Shown here one piece after another: positions 43,806 through 56,000 of a stretch of 64,000 nt of DNA (position 1 is its first letter; each line of letters opens with the position of its first letter). Both the position numbers and the translations under genes were made by a program. The notes under the pieces were generated by a model. It saw nothing but the letters and a program-made list of their open reading frames with translations. It was not told where the DNA came from and did no database searches. This DNA is from Chrysogorgia sp. JL179-B06 (lineage: Eukaryota; Cnidaria; Anthozoa; Scleralcyonacea; Chrysogorgiidae): positions 568,501 to 632,500 of the forward strand of contig JAYKKM010000046.1 in assembly GCA_035772405.1 (NCBI GenBank), in the 5' to 3' direction.

Positions 43806-44562
43806 TAAAATGAACACAGTAGGTGTACACAAAGGTACAGAGGCCGAGAGGCGTAGGAACGGATTTAAAGTTTGGGGTTCTGAAGTGGACAAGCAGGTAA
43901 TCAGTGACAGCATTTTAAGGGGGGTGGGGGGTCGTCCCCCGGAAAATTTTGAAATCTAGAAGTTTGGAAAGACAATTTGCAGAAATTTGAGCAAACGTTT
44001 TCATCTAATTCTACAGCGAGCAAAAGCGAGCATAGTTCAAATGAATCCAAGAGTTGCCTGCTGTCTTACCAGGTGACGCCATTTTTTCCACCTAGTACTT
44101 ACAGAAGGGTCTGGGAAATCAATCCCTTCACAATCCCTATACTTCCCTGAAATCCCAACGAAAACATTGCTCGTACAGGCTTGGAAGGTATTTGACTCAG
44201 AAAAAGAAGCCACAGAGTTGCCTGCGGAGGAGGCTAGGATTGGCTAACACTTCAGGCTACACCCGTTTGTAAAATCACGTGTAGATGAATTGAAGCACGT
44301 AGGTAGATTACCTTAAGTAGCTAGCTTCTCTACTAGTCCGCCCCGTTCCTACGCCTATGCGTAGGTTTATGTAGGTGCGCACTAGATAATGGCGAACCAT
44401 GTTGAGCCCGCCAACACCACTTACCCAGCGGTGACATGTTCGTCGTAAAACAGTCGCAAAACCTCGTAAATCTACAACATCCTCGACCAGTAAATTTGAT
44501 TTTGTCATCGATAGTCAAAACGGATTTCGAAATATCAATCGCAACAACATACGCTGCGAGGT
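43806..44562. other. No gene recognised
   Basis: A G/C-run patch at 43919-43945 (GGGGGGTGGGGGGTCGTCCC) looks like the interior of a hAT-type MITE. The remainder is unassigned. Confidence 0.35.
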
Positions 44563-44655
44563 TTCAAAATATATTTGTGGACTGACAAAATATATAATTT
44601 GTGGACTAACAAAATATATTTGTCGACTGACAAAATATATTTGCCGACTGAAACT
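44563..44655. repeat. Four tandem copies of about 23 bp
   Basis: Units of the type GGACTGACAAAATATATTTG, immediately left of the large palindrome. Confidence 0.8.
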
Positions 44656-44661
44656 ATTATA

Positions 44662-45861
44662 TACGGTGGCCCATAAGGGACATCGTCTTCTCATTTTCTT
44701 GCGACTTCTTTTATCATCCGCGACTTCTATTTCTTCTATTTTATCATCCGCGACTTCTATTTTATCATCCGCGACTTCTATTTTATCATCCGCGACTTCT
44801 ATTTTATCATCCGCGACTTCTATTTTATCATCCGCGACTTCTATTTTATCATCCGCGACTTCTATTTAATCATCCGCGACTTCTATTTTATCATCCGCGA
44901 CTTCTATTTTATCATCCGCGACTTCTATTTTTCCGCTTACAACCAGTGATTGCGGGCGCATTTGTTGTTCGAGCAAGCTGCCTTTAATGGCTGATTACAG
45001 GATGAAAGAGGTACGTTATCCCGAACAGTTAGCAGATTACTTTGATGATTATGTTTCTCTTTATACGAACATGTAATTCCTCAAGTATATTGATGAATAA
45101 TTTTGCCTTTGTCTTGAGTGTGGGGGGTTGTTATAGCTTATAACGGGTACATGCCAGGTATGGTTTTGAGGTTCGTTGTATTGAACAGGGTACATGTATG
45201 ATTTACCTTCTAGCATCTTGAACAGGGTATTCAGTCTATGGAATTATTAAACAGGTTTTCAATTCATATTTTTAACAGGAAGTTATTTCATCTTACAACT
45301 TTGATTATATGCGCCCAATTGAACATTACATGATCCTAGTAGCGTATCACATAGGGACATTAATTAGGGATGAATATCCATTTAAAAAACACTTACGTAG
45401 ACGAAGTATTTAAGCTGAAGACTTTATATATGTAAGAACGAATGGCAACACGTGTTTTACACTCAAGACAAAGGCAAAATTATTCATCAATATACTTGAG
45501 GAATTACATGTTCGTATAAAGAGAAACATAATCATCAAAGTAATCTGCTAACTGTTCGGGATAACGTACCTCTTTCATCCTGTAATCATCCATTAAAGGC
45601 AGCTTGCTCGATCGATCACTGGTTGTACGTACATGTGGCGAACAAATGCGCCCGCAATCACTGGTTGTAAGCGGAAAAATAGAAGTCGCGGATGATAAAA
45701 TAGAAGTCGCGGATGATAAAATAGAAGTCGCGGATGATAAAATAGAAGTCGCGGATGATAAAATAGAAGTCGCGGATGATAAAATAGAAGAAATAGAAGT
45801 CGCGGATGATAAAAGAAGTCGCAAGAAAATGAGAAGACGATGTCCCTTATGGGCCACCGTA
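44662..45861. mobile_element. Large foldback element with 21-bp tandem arrays in both arms
   Basis: Outer ends TACGGTGGCCCATAAGGGAC and its inverted copy at 45842-45861. Arms 44662-45121 and 45459-45861 are inverted and closely similar, with a 337-bp spacer. Near the outside of each arm lies an array of a 21-bp unit (TTTTATCATCCGCGACTTCT and A): about ten units in the left arm and about six in the right, which explains the unequal arm lengths. No transposase is recognised. Tandem-repeat-bearing arms recall Foldback/Galileo-type elements; assignment to them is inference. Confidence 0.85.
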
Positions 45862-46046
45862 GCTATGTATTACGGTGGTCCATATAGTTAAGCGTTTCTG
45901 CATTTGTATAGAACATTCGTAAAGTCACTTAGTACTACGTCTAGTCATAGATGCTTTTAAATAAGTGATAAAACGTGTTCTGCTGCGTATGCAGTGTAGA
46001 AATACAAATCAAATATAGTTCAGTAAAAAGAAAAAGCGTGTAAGTA
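45862..46046. other. No gene recognised
   Basis: TTACGGTGGTCCATATAG at 45870-45887 repeats the palindrome's terminal word once more, so an older end may lie here. Confidence 0.4.
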
Positions 46047-46179
46047 GTCTAACGTTTCGAGCGAAGGACTTCGTCAGAGTCAGAGAGTGAAACGTAAAGT
46101 GAAATAATCACTCAGTTATTATCTTACAGTTTACATTTCACTCTCTGACGAAGGGCCTTCGCTCGACTAAACGTTAGAC
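46047..46179. repeat. Hairpin with GTCTAACGTTTCGAGCGAAGG arms
   Basis: The left arm at 46047-46080 and the right arm at 46143-46179 are inverted copies (GACGAAG, CTTCGCTCGA, AACGTTAGAC). The spacer is about 60 bp. Confidence 0.8.
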
Positions 46180-46214
46180 AACTTCCACACTATTTCATAA
46201 ACTTGCTCCAAATC

Positions 46215-46375
46215 TGCCTCTTCAGATTGTTTCGAGTTTGTTTAAAGACGGGTTTGTTTTGACAACCCGTCTTCTCGAAACAAACTCGTCTTTGAAACCA
46301 AACCACTCTCGAAACAAACCCGTCTTCTCGAAACAAACCCGTCTTTAAACAAACCCAAAACAATCAAAGAGGCGT
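46215..46375. repeat. CGAAACAAACCCGTCTT repeats, direct and inverted
   Basis: The 17-bp word occurs about five times in one orientation (46270-46350) and at least once inverted (46237-46255). The outer words TTGTTTCGAG and GCCTCTTCAGATTG give the stretch a palindromic outline. Confidence 0.75.
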
Positions 46376-47004
46376 ATTTAGTATTTCACTATTTCGGCAG
46401 TAAACCTAATTTCGCTTTCCGAGTTCCGACCGTTGAAATGCGAAAAAGCGAAATGGTTCGTAATATTTACGACGAACATTTTATCGCTGGGTTAGTGAGC
46501 GGAGGTAAGACCCTGGGCGAGGTTGTCAGTGCAATCAGCATAAACCTCCGCCCATGCCACTGATTTCTTTTGTCTTTTCTTTGTGAATTATTAATGATAT
46601 TATTATATATATTGGTGGTATTGCTAACCCTTACATCCTCTAAACGAAATAATGCATGACTTACCAATCGCGAAGGACGTCGTTTTTAAGGCTTAGATGG
46701 CGCATATCTCACAATTTCAGCTCAAACTTCGGCGTTTATTTAAATGTTTCTATAATTTGCAGGATTGGCCCTTACAATTCTCGTCACTTTCGCCACATAG
46801 CCAATCGAGATATGTCTTTTTGTTCGTCTTTATGCTATTTTGTGCACGGTGCACGGTCACTGAACCTATTGTATTTTAGTATAATGAAGCAATCATCCAA
46901 TAGAATCGTTTGGGTTTAATCGCTCACCGTGTTGTTTAAATATTAATAAACCTAAATGTGCACGGTGTAAGGTATTAGGTATACGGTTCAACATCAAAAC
47001 ATTC
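46376..47004. other. No gene; one CCTCGTACCCAGGG-type arm at 46490-46530
   Basis: GAGCGGAGGTAAGACCCTGG at 46497-46516 matches the hairpin at 35750-35833. The rest is unassigned. Confidence 0.4.
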
Positions 47005-47395
47005 GAAAGAGCAGAATTTCCTCTATCTAACGAGTACTAACAAAGCAAATTGATTCTACAAATATTTCCATCAAAATTGCTGTCAAAACATGATTTTGTT
47101 AAGCAATTTGATTTTTGAAGCCTTGTTTTTGTCCATTTTTCAAACTGTTATAGCTTCATCAATTTGCGAGAAAATTCGCTGATTTTCACAGCATTGGAAA
47201 GAGCAGAATTTCCTCTACGTAATGAGTATAAAACAAAGCAAATCGATTCTACAAATATTTCCATCAAAATTGCTGTCAAAACATGATTTTGTAAAGCAAT
47301 TTGTTTTTTAAGCCTTGTTTTTGTCTATTTTTCAAACTGCCATAACTTGATCAATTTACGACCAAATTCGCTGATTTTCACAGCATTGGAAAGAG
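47005..47395. repeat. Tandem duplication, unit about 197 bp
   Basis: GAAAGAGCAGAATTTCCTCT starts both units (47006 and about 47199), followed by CAAATATTTCCATCAAAATT, GCTGTCAAAACATGATTTTG and GCTGATTTTCACAGCATTGG. A third unit begins at 47389 and then diverges. Confidence 0.9.
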
Positions 47396-48189
47396 GAGAA
47401 CTTAGCTCCTTAGAACGTAGCTCATTATAGTCGCTTTGAAGTTTGCCGAGATTCCAGACCATATCTCGATTGACTATGGTATAGGTAGGAACTGCTGCCG
47501 AATGACTTGTGGTCTTGGGAAGCTGCTGTAGTAGTGGGGTTATCCATGCAGGTGTCTCGTGGGGACTGCCACGTGAGACTATAGTATTTCACTAAGAAAG
47601 AGCTGACAGATACAAAGCGACCAAATTTCTTATAATATTATTGAACGGAAACTGCCTTTTCGCACCCTCATAACAAGTTCCGACATTTTAATGCTATTTA
47701 TACGATCTAATATTTCACAAAACTAAACACAGCAAACGATTAACTACAATTTACAACAGGTTCATTCTTTTCAATCAAAAGCTTTCCCAAATTTTTCGAC
47801 AAGCGACAAGGATTTTCCGACAAACATCCCTGTACAAACATCCCTGTTATTTCAGTTCTGCTTTGCCAGACCAGAATGTGCACGAATTTAACACTTCAAC
47901 TATATTAAGCTGCCCATTTTTGCCCATATTACTTGCTTTTTAATTTTTTTTGGTGGGTGACACCCCAATACCCCAAATAGCGCCCTCTCTGGTCACTAGT
48001 TAGTACTTACACAGTTTAATCAAAGAAAACAATATTTTTTACTAAATAATATATAAATTCAAGTTTTTCCCCTGCATGTGATTGAAGATGAAGTACAAGT
48101 GCACCAAATGAAAACAAACAAAGGTATCATCTTCAAATTCTTCAGTTTTATCGGCTAAAAAAGACTTGAAAGTGTTGCTTTGTTACCTT
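47396..48189. other. No gene recognised
   Basis: No coding signal or clear repeat edge. GGGTGACACCCCAATACCCC near 47955 looks like MITE interior. Confidence 0.35.
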
Positions 48190-48965
48190 TCTGATGAGTG
48201 ATGATTGAGGAAATAGCTGAAGGCAGAGACTAAAAGGAATGACTCAAAAAGACATTTCTGTTTTTGTCGAGTGGTCTTTATTTTTGGTTAGGTTATGGGG
48301 TTAGGTTTAAGATTAGGATAAAGGTTAGGGTTAGGAGTACCCTGGGCGCCAGAGGGGGGCAGGGGGGCTACAGCCCCTCGGTCGTGGAACCTTAGCCCCC
48401 CTGTCGGGGAAAAATTAACAATTCGTCGGGGAACGAGCTGGAAGAAAAAAAGAAAAAAGAATTGAAAAAAGTTCGTCGTTTGTTTTCTTATAATCGTAAA
48501 AGTAGTTTTACGCATTAACAAACGTTTCGCTAAACAACGTCAAAGGTAATCAACTTTCATCTCTGGCACAAATCTATCAGCTCTGTGTTGTTTAGCGGGC
48601 TCACTGTCATCTAGTTTTTGCGTGAATATTATTGTTAGAGTTAGTTTCGTATACAGTAAGGAAATACTGACTATAAAATCATGATTTTAACTTTTTTTTA
48701 TTTTAATTTTTTTGTTAAAACTGCCGCCAAAATGCAGTAAATAGCGTTTCAGAGGCTTAGAAAATCAAAAATTCTCCGGGAGAGCATGCCCCCGGACCCC
48801 CCTGTCGGGGACCTTAGCATTCCTGGCGCCACCCCTAACGCTTCTAGGGACGATTAGGTGGGCGAGGCGGGCGTGGGTTCGGAGTGGAATTAGACTATAG
48901 TTCTTGAAAATGGGAAGGTCTTTTTTAGTCATGCATTCCTTTTAGTCTTTTCCGATGATTGATGA
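48190..48965. mobile_element. Foldback pair enclosing a GGCGCCAG-ended element
   Basis: GACTAAAAGGAATGACTCAA (about 48220-48245) and GTCATGCATTCCTTTTAGTC (about 48925-48945) are inverted. Between them, TGGGCGCCAGAGGGGGGC at 48341 and CCTGGCGCCACCCC at 48822-48835, with inverted CCCCCCTGTCGGGG words, form the ends of a second GC-rich element of about 495 bp. Confidence 0.55.
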
Positions 48966-49410
48966 CAACGACATGATTTTAATTTACATTTCTATAAAAC
49001 GCCCATCAGGAAGTCCGGCGCCATTAATCTGACAGCATCCTAGTTCCAATAGCACTAGTAATAGGTCAAAATCTCACACAAAATCTGACTCGCGCCTACC
49101 TGACTTTTAAAAAAAACCTCGATATAAAGATACTTATAGCTATTCCATATATATAAGGAAAAGAATGAACTATGTCACTGTAGTTCCCAGCTAGGGATTT
49201 TATATTTATTAATTATTTGTTATTGTTTCACTCTGACCTCGAAATTATTCGTAAATGTAGCATTAATGTATCGTCTGTCTAATCCAAGCTCTCACACTGT
49301 GTCTATTAAAAATAGGAGACAAGTTCAAAAGAGTTGAAAACATGTTTGCTAACATCTAATTTAAATTTACCTACGTGAATAATTAATAAAACGGCTAACC
49401 AATAAGAAAA
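48966..49410. other. No gene; SINE-2 fragment at 49262-49305
   Basis: ATGTATCGTCTGTCTAATCC and CAAGCTCTCACAC match the end of the SINE-2 body. The remainder is AT-rich. Confidence 0.45.
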
Positions 49411-49874
49411 TTGGCAATTTATAACTATGATCGGCTGAAACAACAGGTCCTGGGTATGACTGGGTACGGCAGTGACGCATTTCCTGTATGTTTACCAATT
49501 CAGGACATGTTTAAAAGCGAAAATATATTTGAACTGGCAAGGACGGAAATAAAGGTCAGCATTAATGTTATTTTCTGCGGTTTGTTTACAGGGTGAAGAA
49601 AAGAGGGCTTGTGCTTGATATACAAGTGTCTCATTGGGTAAATCTGTTAACCAAGTAGAATACAACGTGTGATGCGCAGCGGACGTCATCATCCAACGTG
49701 AATATCGACAGGCGAGACTTGGTTGTCTAGTTAGCAACGGAGAGTCTAAACGAGTTTGTATGGTCTGGTGTTCGTCTTAACCTTGCCGGAAGATCGTTAT
49801 AAACTACCTTGAAGACAGGGGATTTAATATCAAGAACTTCCCAACTGTGATAAGGAATGAAATGATGTGAGAAG
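49411..49874 (+). promoter_or_regulatory. Upstream region of the IQ-motif gene (5' UTR and promoter presumed)
   Basis: Less AT-rich than its left flank and free of the repeats seen elsewhere. It directly precedes the first coding exon. A 61-codon frame at 49411-49596 has no support as coding. No TATA box or transcription start can be pinned down. Confidence 0.3.
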
Positions 49875-50051
49875 ATGAGAGATCCAATGAACGGAACCAG
49901 TGTATCAATTTATAATGTGGACCAAGATGTGGGACACACTAATAATGGTTTGAGTGATCTTCTAAATACTACAAGAAGCCATATACTAGGGCACCCAAAT
50001 ATGGGGATCATTCGTAAAGAACGATTGCAGCGAAATAAAACAACGATGCAG
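49875..50051 (+). CDS. IQ-motif gene, coding exon 1
   Basis: Starts ATGAGAGATCC and ends AACGATGCAG followed by the donor GTAAATAT; 59 codons, phase 0. The translation includes NGLSDLLNTTRSHILGHPNM. The start is the first ATG in the open frame after upstream stops. Confidence 0.7.
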
Positions 50052-53000
50052 GTAAATATATCTTCTAGAACTGGGCGCGGGGTAGCGAGTCTGAAAGGCT
50101 CATTAATAATTTAACATGATAATATTTTGATAAAGTTGCGCTAAAAATTGTCGTTCGGTGGTTTCTTTTTTCACTAATTCTTTATATTTTTATTTGAAAC
50201 ACGTGTATTTGATAGGCTTAGCCGTCACAAAGCGTCATTATTGTATTCCTGTGCCAAATGAAACATGCTATATTTGCTGTATGAATAGTGACATATTGTT
50301 GTTGACTGAACAGATTTGGAAGTTTTCTTAGTAGGAGTCAAGCAGATTTACAATATGCCAAAAATAAGTGTGCTTGGCGTTAATATATTTGTTTTTCTTT
50401 TGAAATGTTTATTTCTATATGAATTTGTTAATTGTAAATGTGTTCACCTTCAATTATTGAATATGCAAAGTGCTTGTATCTTCATAAAAATTGCAACGTA
50501 AAATAACATGGACAAAGGCAAGCTGTGTTGCGTTGTCATTTGTTTTTTGGAGGCTATATATAGCTTATATATAGTATAAATATATTTACTGAGAACAGGT
50601 GTTTCTTGTTAAAACATTGACATTTCCCTTAAGGATTTCTGATTATTCTTAACATATTGATAAGTACTACAGAATTTTGTTGATTTTATACCAGCATGGC
50701 AGCATGTTCTTATCTTTAACATATTCATATCTTTAAGTCTTTAACATATTCATATTATTATATTTCATTATTTGACAGTAGATGATGGATAGACAAAATA
50801 ACAGACAATGTTTCTCCAATTTCATTACATTGACTATATTAGGATACATAATAATATAACAATCATACTTCTTAATTTGTCTTTGATGTTTTTATACAAT
50901 TTAGAGCATTTTTAGAAAAGTGTTTTACAATATTCTTAACATAAGCATTGTGTGTGCACTACTACATCATCATCAGCATCATTATGCTGCTTAATGCAGG
51001 CATATGTGGTTTTTGTAATCAGTGGTTTTGCCAGATTTGCCAATCTGACAAGCTTTACAGGTGATTTGCTGCAATGAGATTGGATCTGGGATATGGCATC
51101 TACCTCATAGAATATCTATATAAATTAGCTAAATGCATTGGATGTAATATTATAATGTATGTGAGTAAGGTGCTTTGTTATTTTTGACAGATTTTGCAAT
51201 AAGAATACCTGAATATAAGCTTATAATCAAGTTGTTAATACATCATTTTCATTGCTAAGAAGCTGACAAATTATGAATTGAACAAACACATGTTTTGTTG
51301 CTTACTAAGAATTTGAGATTTTTATTGTTTGGCTTTGCTGACTAGTTTGGAGAAGTACTAAAATTTAGTTCATTTGGATACCAAGCCGGTGAAGCAGGAT
51401 CCTGAGCGCGAGTGTGATTGCCTGGATCCTGGCTGCCGGCGGGACGATTTCTCTTCATATGAACACAAGTAACTGGGTTTGCCGGGATGAAATCAAAAAC
51501 ACTAATTGGTTCTTTGTCGTATATTAAATCTCTGACATTAATTAACTAGGCCAGCCAGTTTTTTCTTTCATCTGGATGCTGGCTACAATTTATCTCACCC
51601 AGGCGAGTTATCTGGCTAGCCAAGCTGGCCTGGCTCAGGCCCCAATTGACCAGCATAATTGATACTTTTGTGATCCACATGACCAGAATAAGCTTTCTTG
51701 CTCTAATATGATATATAATATCATATGGTCATTGATCAGGTCACTTTATACATATACTGTTGAGTTGAGTTAAATATACATTGGTTAAGTAAACTCTACT
51801 CTACAGTTCATTGGTGAAACTGGCCAGTGTTTCTCAGACAGATGTGCGAATATCTTCGCTCCATATTCCATAATGAACAATGCTGTTGACAAACCGGTTG
51901 CCCAATATCTTAATAGTGTCAATTTTGGACATGAAAGTTTGTACTATATCACCATTTCTGGTGTAGATCAGATTGCCGTAAAAAAACAAGAAAGGTGTTT
52001 TATTTAAAAACTTGTAACTTGATTCATAAATTTGTAACCATTCATCCCCACAGGCTCAACAAATGTTTTTCTTTTATTTGATCCCTTTGCATGAACTCTT
52101 TGAAGTTATTGTTTTGGCTAGCATGGGTAGACTATAGCAGTGGCTTCTCACTTTATTCTCTTGTGGTTTTAACTGTTCATCAGAGTTCGACCCAGGAGCA
52201 TGTGTGTGCCAGTACCTGCAAGCCCAGGGATTAGACATGTCCCAGCCCCCCATCAACTTAAATTTAGGGGTATGAAAATGCTATTTTTCAAATTTTGAGC
52301 AAATAGTTATGTGGATAAATAATCTTAATCATAATGTAAGTAAAAATGGCAACCCAATACAGTGGCTGAAATGTGAAACATGTCTGAGAATACACTTGTA
52401 CATGTATTGGGATAATACACTTCTCGGCCTTTTGGCTAAGATCAAGTGTAGTATCTGTTCTTATCAGCTTAATCTTTTTGGTTAAGCTTGCACTTGTTCT
52501 GGTCAAAGTTCGCGGTTTTCGAGAAGTGGTCCCGTGAGTTAAAGGTAGCAGAGGGTGGATCCATGCTCCAGTTGCTAACTGGTAACACTCTCTTGCCTGT
52601 ATTATCCCAATACATGTACAATAATACCCATCTTTTTCTATGTACAGTATCTGACTAGTTTTTGATGTCCGACCATGCTACCTGATGTTCAAAATTACCT
52701 ATTGATTTATGATTTATGATTTATTAACTTTGCCAACAATTACAACTACATACAGACATACAATAACAGCAAAACAAATGGCAGGGACACCGCTACAGCA
52801 TAGCCAATTACAGTATTAGGGTAATGGACATTTAAAAAAAGTCATGTTTTCTCAACTTTACTCAAAATTCACCATTACAGTACCTGTACCTACCAGTGTG
52901 GTTCCAATTATGTATTCCATTACCAAAAGCACTGCAAAGTTATTAGTGCCTTCCTGAAGTAATTAGGTAATCCAATCTGGCTATCAAGTTACATTACAAA

Positions 53001-56000
53001 TATACAATTTATCAATACAATAACTTTATTTCAGTGGCTAATTCAGGGCACACTATATCCTATCTAACATAACTAATAAGTTACAAGTAAGATCATAATA
53101 ATATAGTTTCTCATTTCATTACCAGTTTAATAGTGTACTACCGAAGGTGATTAAGTCCACATAATACTTTGGGTTAGGTTTTCGGACATGTTTGGTATTA
53201 AAGTTTGTGACTTAGTTTTAAGGTTAACACTACGTACCAGAAACAACCATTAAATTAGGTGGAGCACTTCTGGAAACCAAGTTATTCTGCCTGGTTTCCA
53301 AGCCATTTCGCCAAGTTGTAGCGAGGTCTGTGATGATGTCATCATTATGTCCCCCTACTTGTTCAAGTCTGGCGACGCCACTGCACAAATAACTTGATGT
53401 CATTAGGAGGGAGTCATCAATCATCCTCTTCATGATAGTGTCTCGCTGGGTCATAACAAATAACTATAATTATAGTCTTAGATCTTAGACCAAACAGGAA
53501 ATACAAATAACTATTTAACTGGCTCTGGACACCATAGAAATAGTTTTATACTATTGGGCTCTACGCCACGTATAGCCTACGCAGCCACATTAATTATAAG
53601 CCAATTGTATTTTTTATTCTTATAAATAAAAGGCCTTTAAGTATGTTTAGAAATGTATTTATTTTTACGGTATCTGCTCTACTACTCGAGAAATAACGTT
53701 TCCATTCTCGTATTTTGTGCTGGGTGCCACCATTTTGAGATTGCTCGACGGCTCAAAGTTAATGTTCATTGAGTGCTAGGAACAAAAGGCAAGCTCTCAA
53801 TGACGTCAAAATTCAAACTGAAAATGTTACACAATAGCAGATATCGTAAAACTATTAACATTTCTAAACATAACACTTGAAGCTGCTCGATTTAAAATTT
53901 TTTTTTTTTATACTACAGTTTCCCTTGAAGATGTATTGAATAAAATAATATTTTTATTATTCTTACGTCCGTATATACCTGATTAGACGGCATTAAAGTA
54001 ATCATTGCAGGACTATAATTATATAATTATAATTATTTTTTCTTCACCAAAATTATTTGTCTATTACCTGTAGTTACAGTTAACTAATTAGTCTGCACCA
54101 AAAGTAATAGCAATTAATAATTTTGATTTTCTTTTCAGATTATCAGTCCATCGGTTGCTAACCATGTCATGGGAAAGGTACTGTACTGCATTCGTAAGAT
54201 TTCGGTTGTAATTATATAAGCTGTTCATCTTTTATTTATTTATTTATTAGAATTATAATACATATCAATTACAAAGTATTACAACTAAAAATTGAATGTA
54301 TTAGGGTAAACCAAAAACAGAATTCAAGATTCCCCGAAGATTGGTCACCCTTTACAAATACAAATAACATATAACATTAATATGAAATCAAAGAATAAGA
54401 CATAACGAAATTATACAAAGCAGAAAAACTACGGATTAAAAGCAACAGGAAAAAGATTGAAATAATGCTGAGAAAGTAGCCTCTTAAAAGACGACAATGT
54501 GTTAATGGCACGTATAGAGTATGAGAGGGAGTTCCAGAGTCTGTACGGGCATAAGGTACTATAAGAGTCAAGTCATCAATATTACGCAGACGACCCCGTA
54601 CATGTTCTTCTCCAAGAAATAAAACCACGTGGCTTGTCTACTAAGCCATGAATCATTTTAAAAAGGAAGACAAGATCTGTGATTTCCCTACGCATGCACA
54701 GAGGAAGAAGCTGAAGTTGTTCAAGCCTGGTCTTCAGTGTAATCTACTTCATGACCTAAAATAAGCCGAGAGGCACGGCGCTGCACTAGCTCAATTTTGT
54801 TCTTATTACGTTCTTGTATTGCATGGTTTCTATATATAGTTTTGCAACAAATTTCTGCAATTTAATACACGAGCAATGTTACGTACAGTGTATAGTACAT
54901 GTGGCCAAATGCAGACCTGCTAAACACTTGGACATTGGTGTATTGAACATGGAGATTTAATGACACTCAAAAACCTGCATTTTGTCAACTACACACTCAC
55001 TTTTCTTGTAAACGAGGTTGGAAAACATGTCTCTCAAACAGATTATATAAAAACAGATTTTCTACTTTCCGGAGACAATGATGGCCTGAACCACGCCTGA
55101 AATATTTACCAGTTTCTCTATTTTTTATTCACCAGCATATAATAGTGGTCTAAATTAAAGTGCCTATAACGTCAAAAAGTTTATTGTTTTATTTGGCAGA
55201 ACTTTTAAAGTAAAGTACTTTTTTTTAAAGTAAAGTACTTCTTTTGCAGATTTCCGTTTCTTCGCTTTGTTTTTGATATGTTTCAGTTTGTTTGATATGC
55301 AAATGTCCATCCAAATGTCTGAATTTCGTCACACATGCATGACTTGTCAGATAAATTATATAATGTTATATATCTTTGCCTTCATCCATGAAATGGGATG
55401 GATGGATGAGATGAAAACACTAAAGTGTGAATAACATGCGCGTGTGTTTCTCCCACCACACCAAACGTTTTGATTTTAAAGGATTTCGTTCGAGAATGAA
55501 AGTGATACACAAACTTCTCCACTAATGTGACGAAATTCCATACATTTGCATAAACAAACTGAAATATTTCATAAACAAAGCGAAGAAGCAAAAATCTACA
55601 AAAGAAGTTACTTTATCATTTAAAAGTTCTTCCAAATAAGACAATAAAATTTTTTGACGTTATAGGCAGTTTAATGAGTTTTGAGATTTTTGCAAACCTT
55701 GAGACTTCTGCAAACTATGAGGCCATCAGATGATCAGGCGATACCTCAAACCGTTAACCGTGTGTCTTCCGGTGAAACCGTGAGAGTTGGCATTCAGGTC
55801 TGCCAATGACATGGCTCGTTGCAACATCTCAAATCTCAATATTCCAATAAATTGGAAATTAGGTAAATCTCATTCAAGCTTTTCCGTTTGGGTTGTTCAT
55901 CTTCGAATCCTGTCAAAACGGAGAATGGAAAACGCTTTTCTTGGCCAGGTTTGCTAGTTCTCCATGTTCACTTTGTCACACAAGTTACAAGAAAAGAAAA

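Noticed and set aside
44666..45891. Mirror-image frames (SSATSIL and KIEVADD repeats)
   Set aside because: Produced by the 21-bp tandem arrays in the palindrome arms.
48290..48340. Interstitial telomeric repeat
   Set aside because: GGTTAGG-like words occur, but spacing is irregular and only one exact GGTTAGGGTTAGG is present.
49722..49738. RFX X-box upstream of the IQ-motif gene (GTTGTC...AGCAAC)
   Set aside because: One half-site has a mismatch and the spacer of five bases is longer than the usual 0-3, so it is not strong enough to call a ciliary control site.
52420..52620. Functional U2 snRNA gene
   Set aside because: Only the first approximately 48 bases match. Stems II-IV and the normal 3' end are missing.
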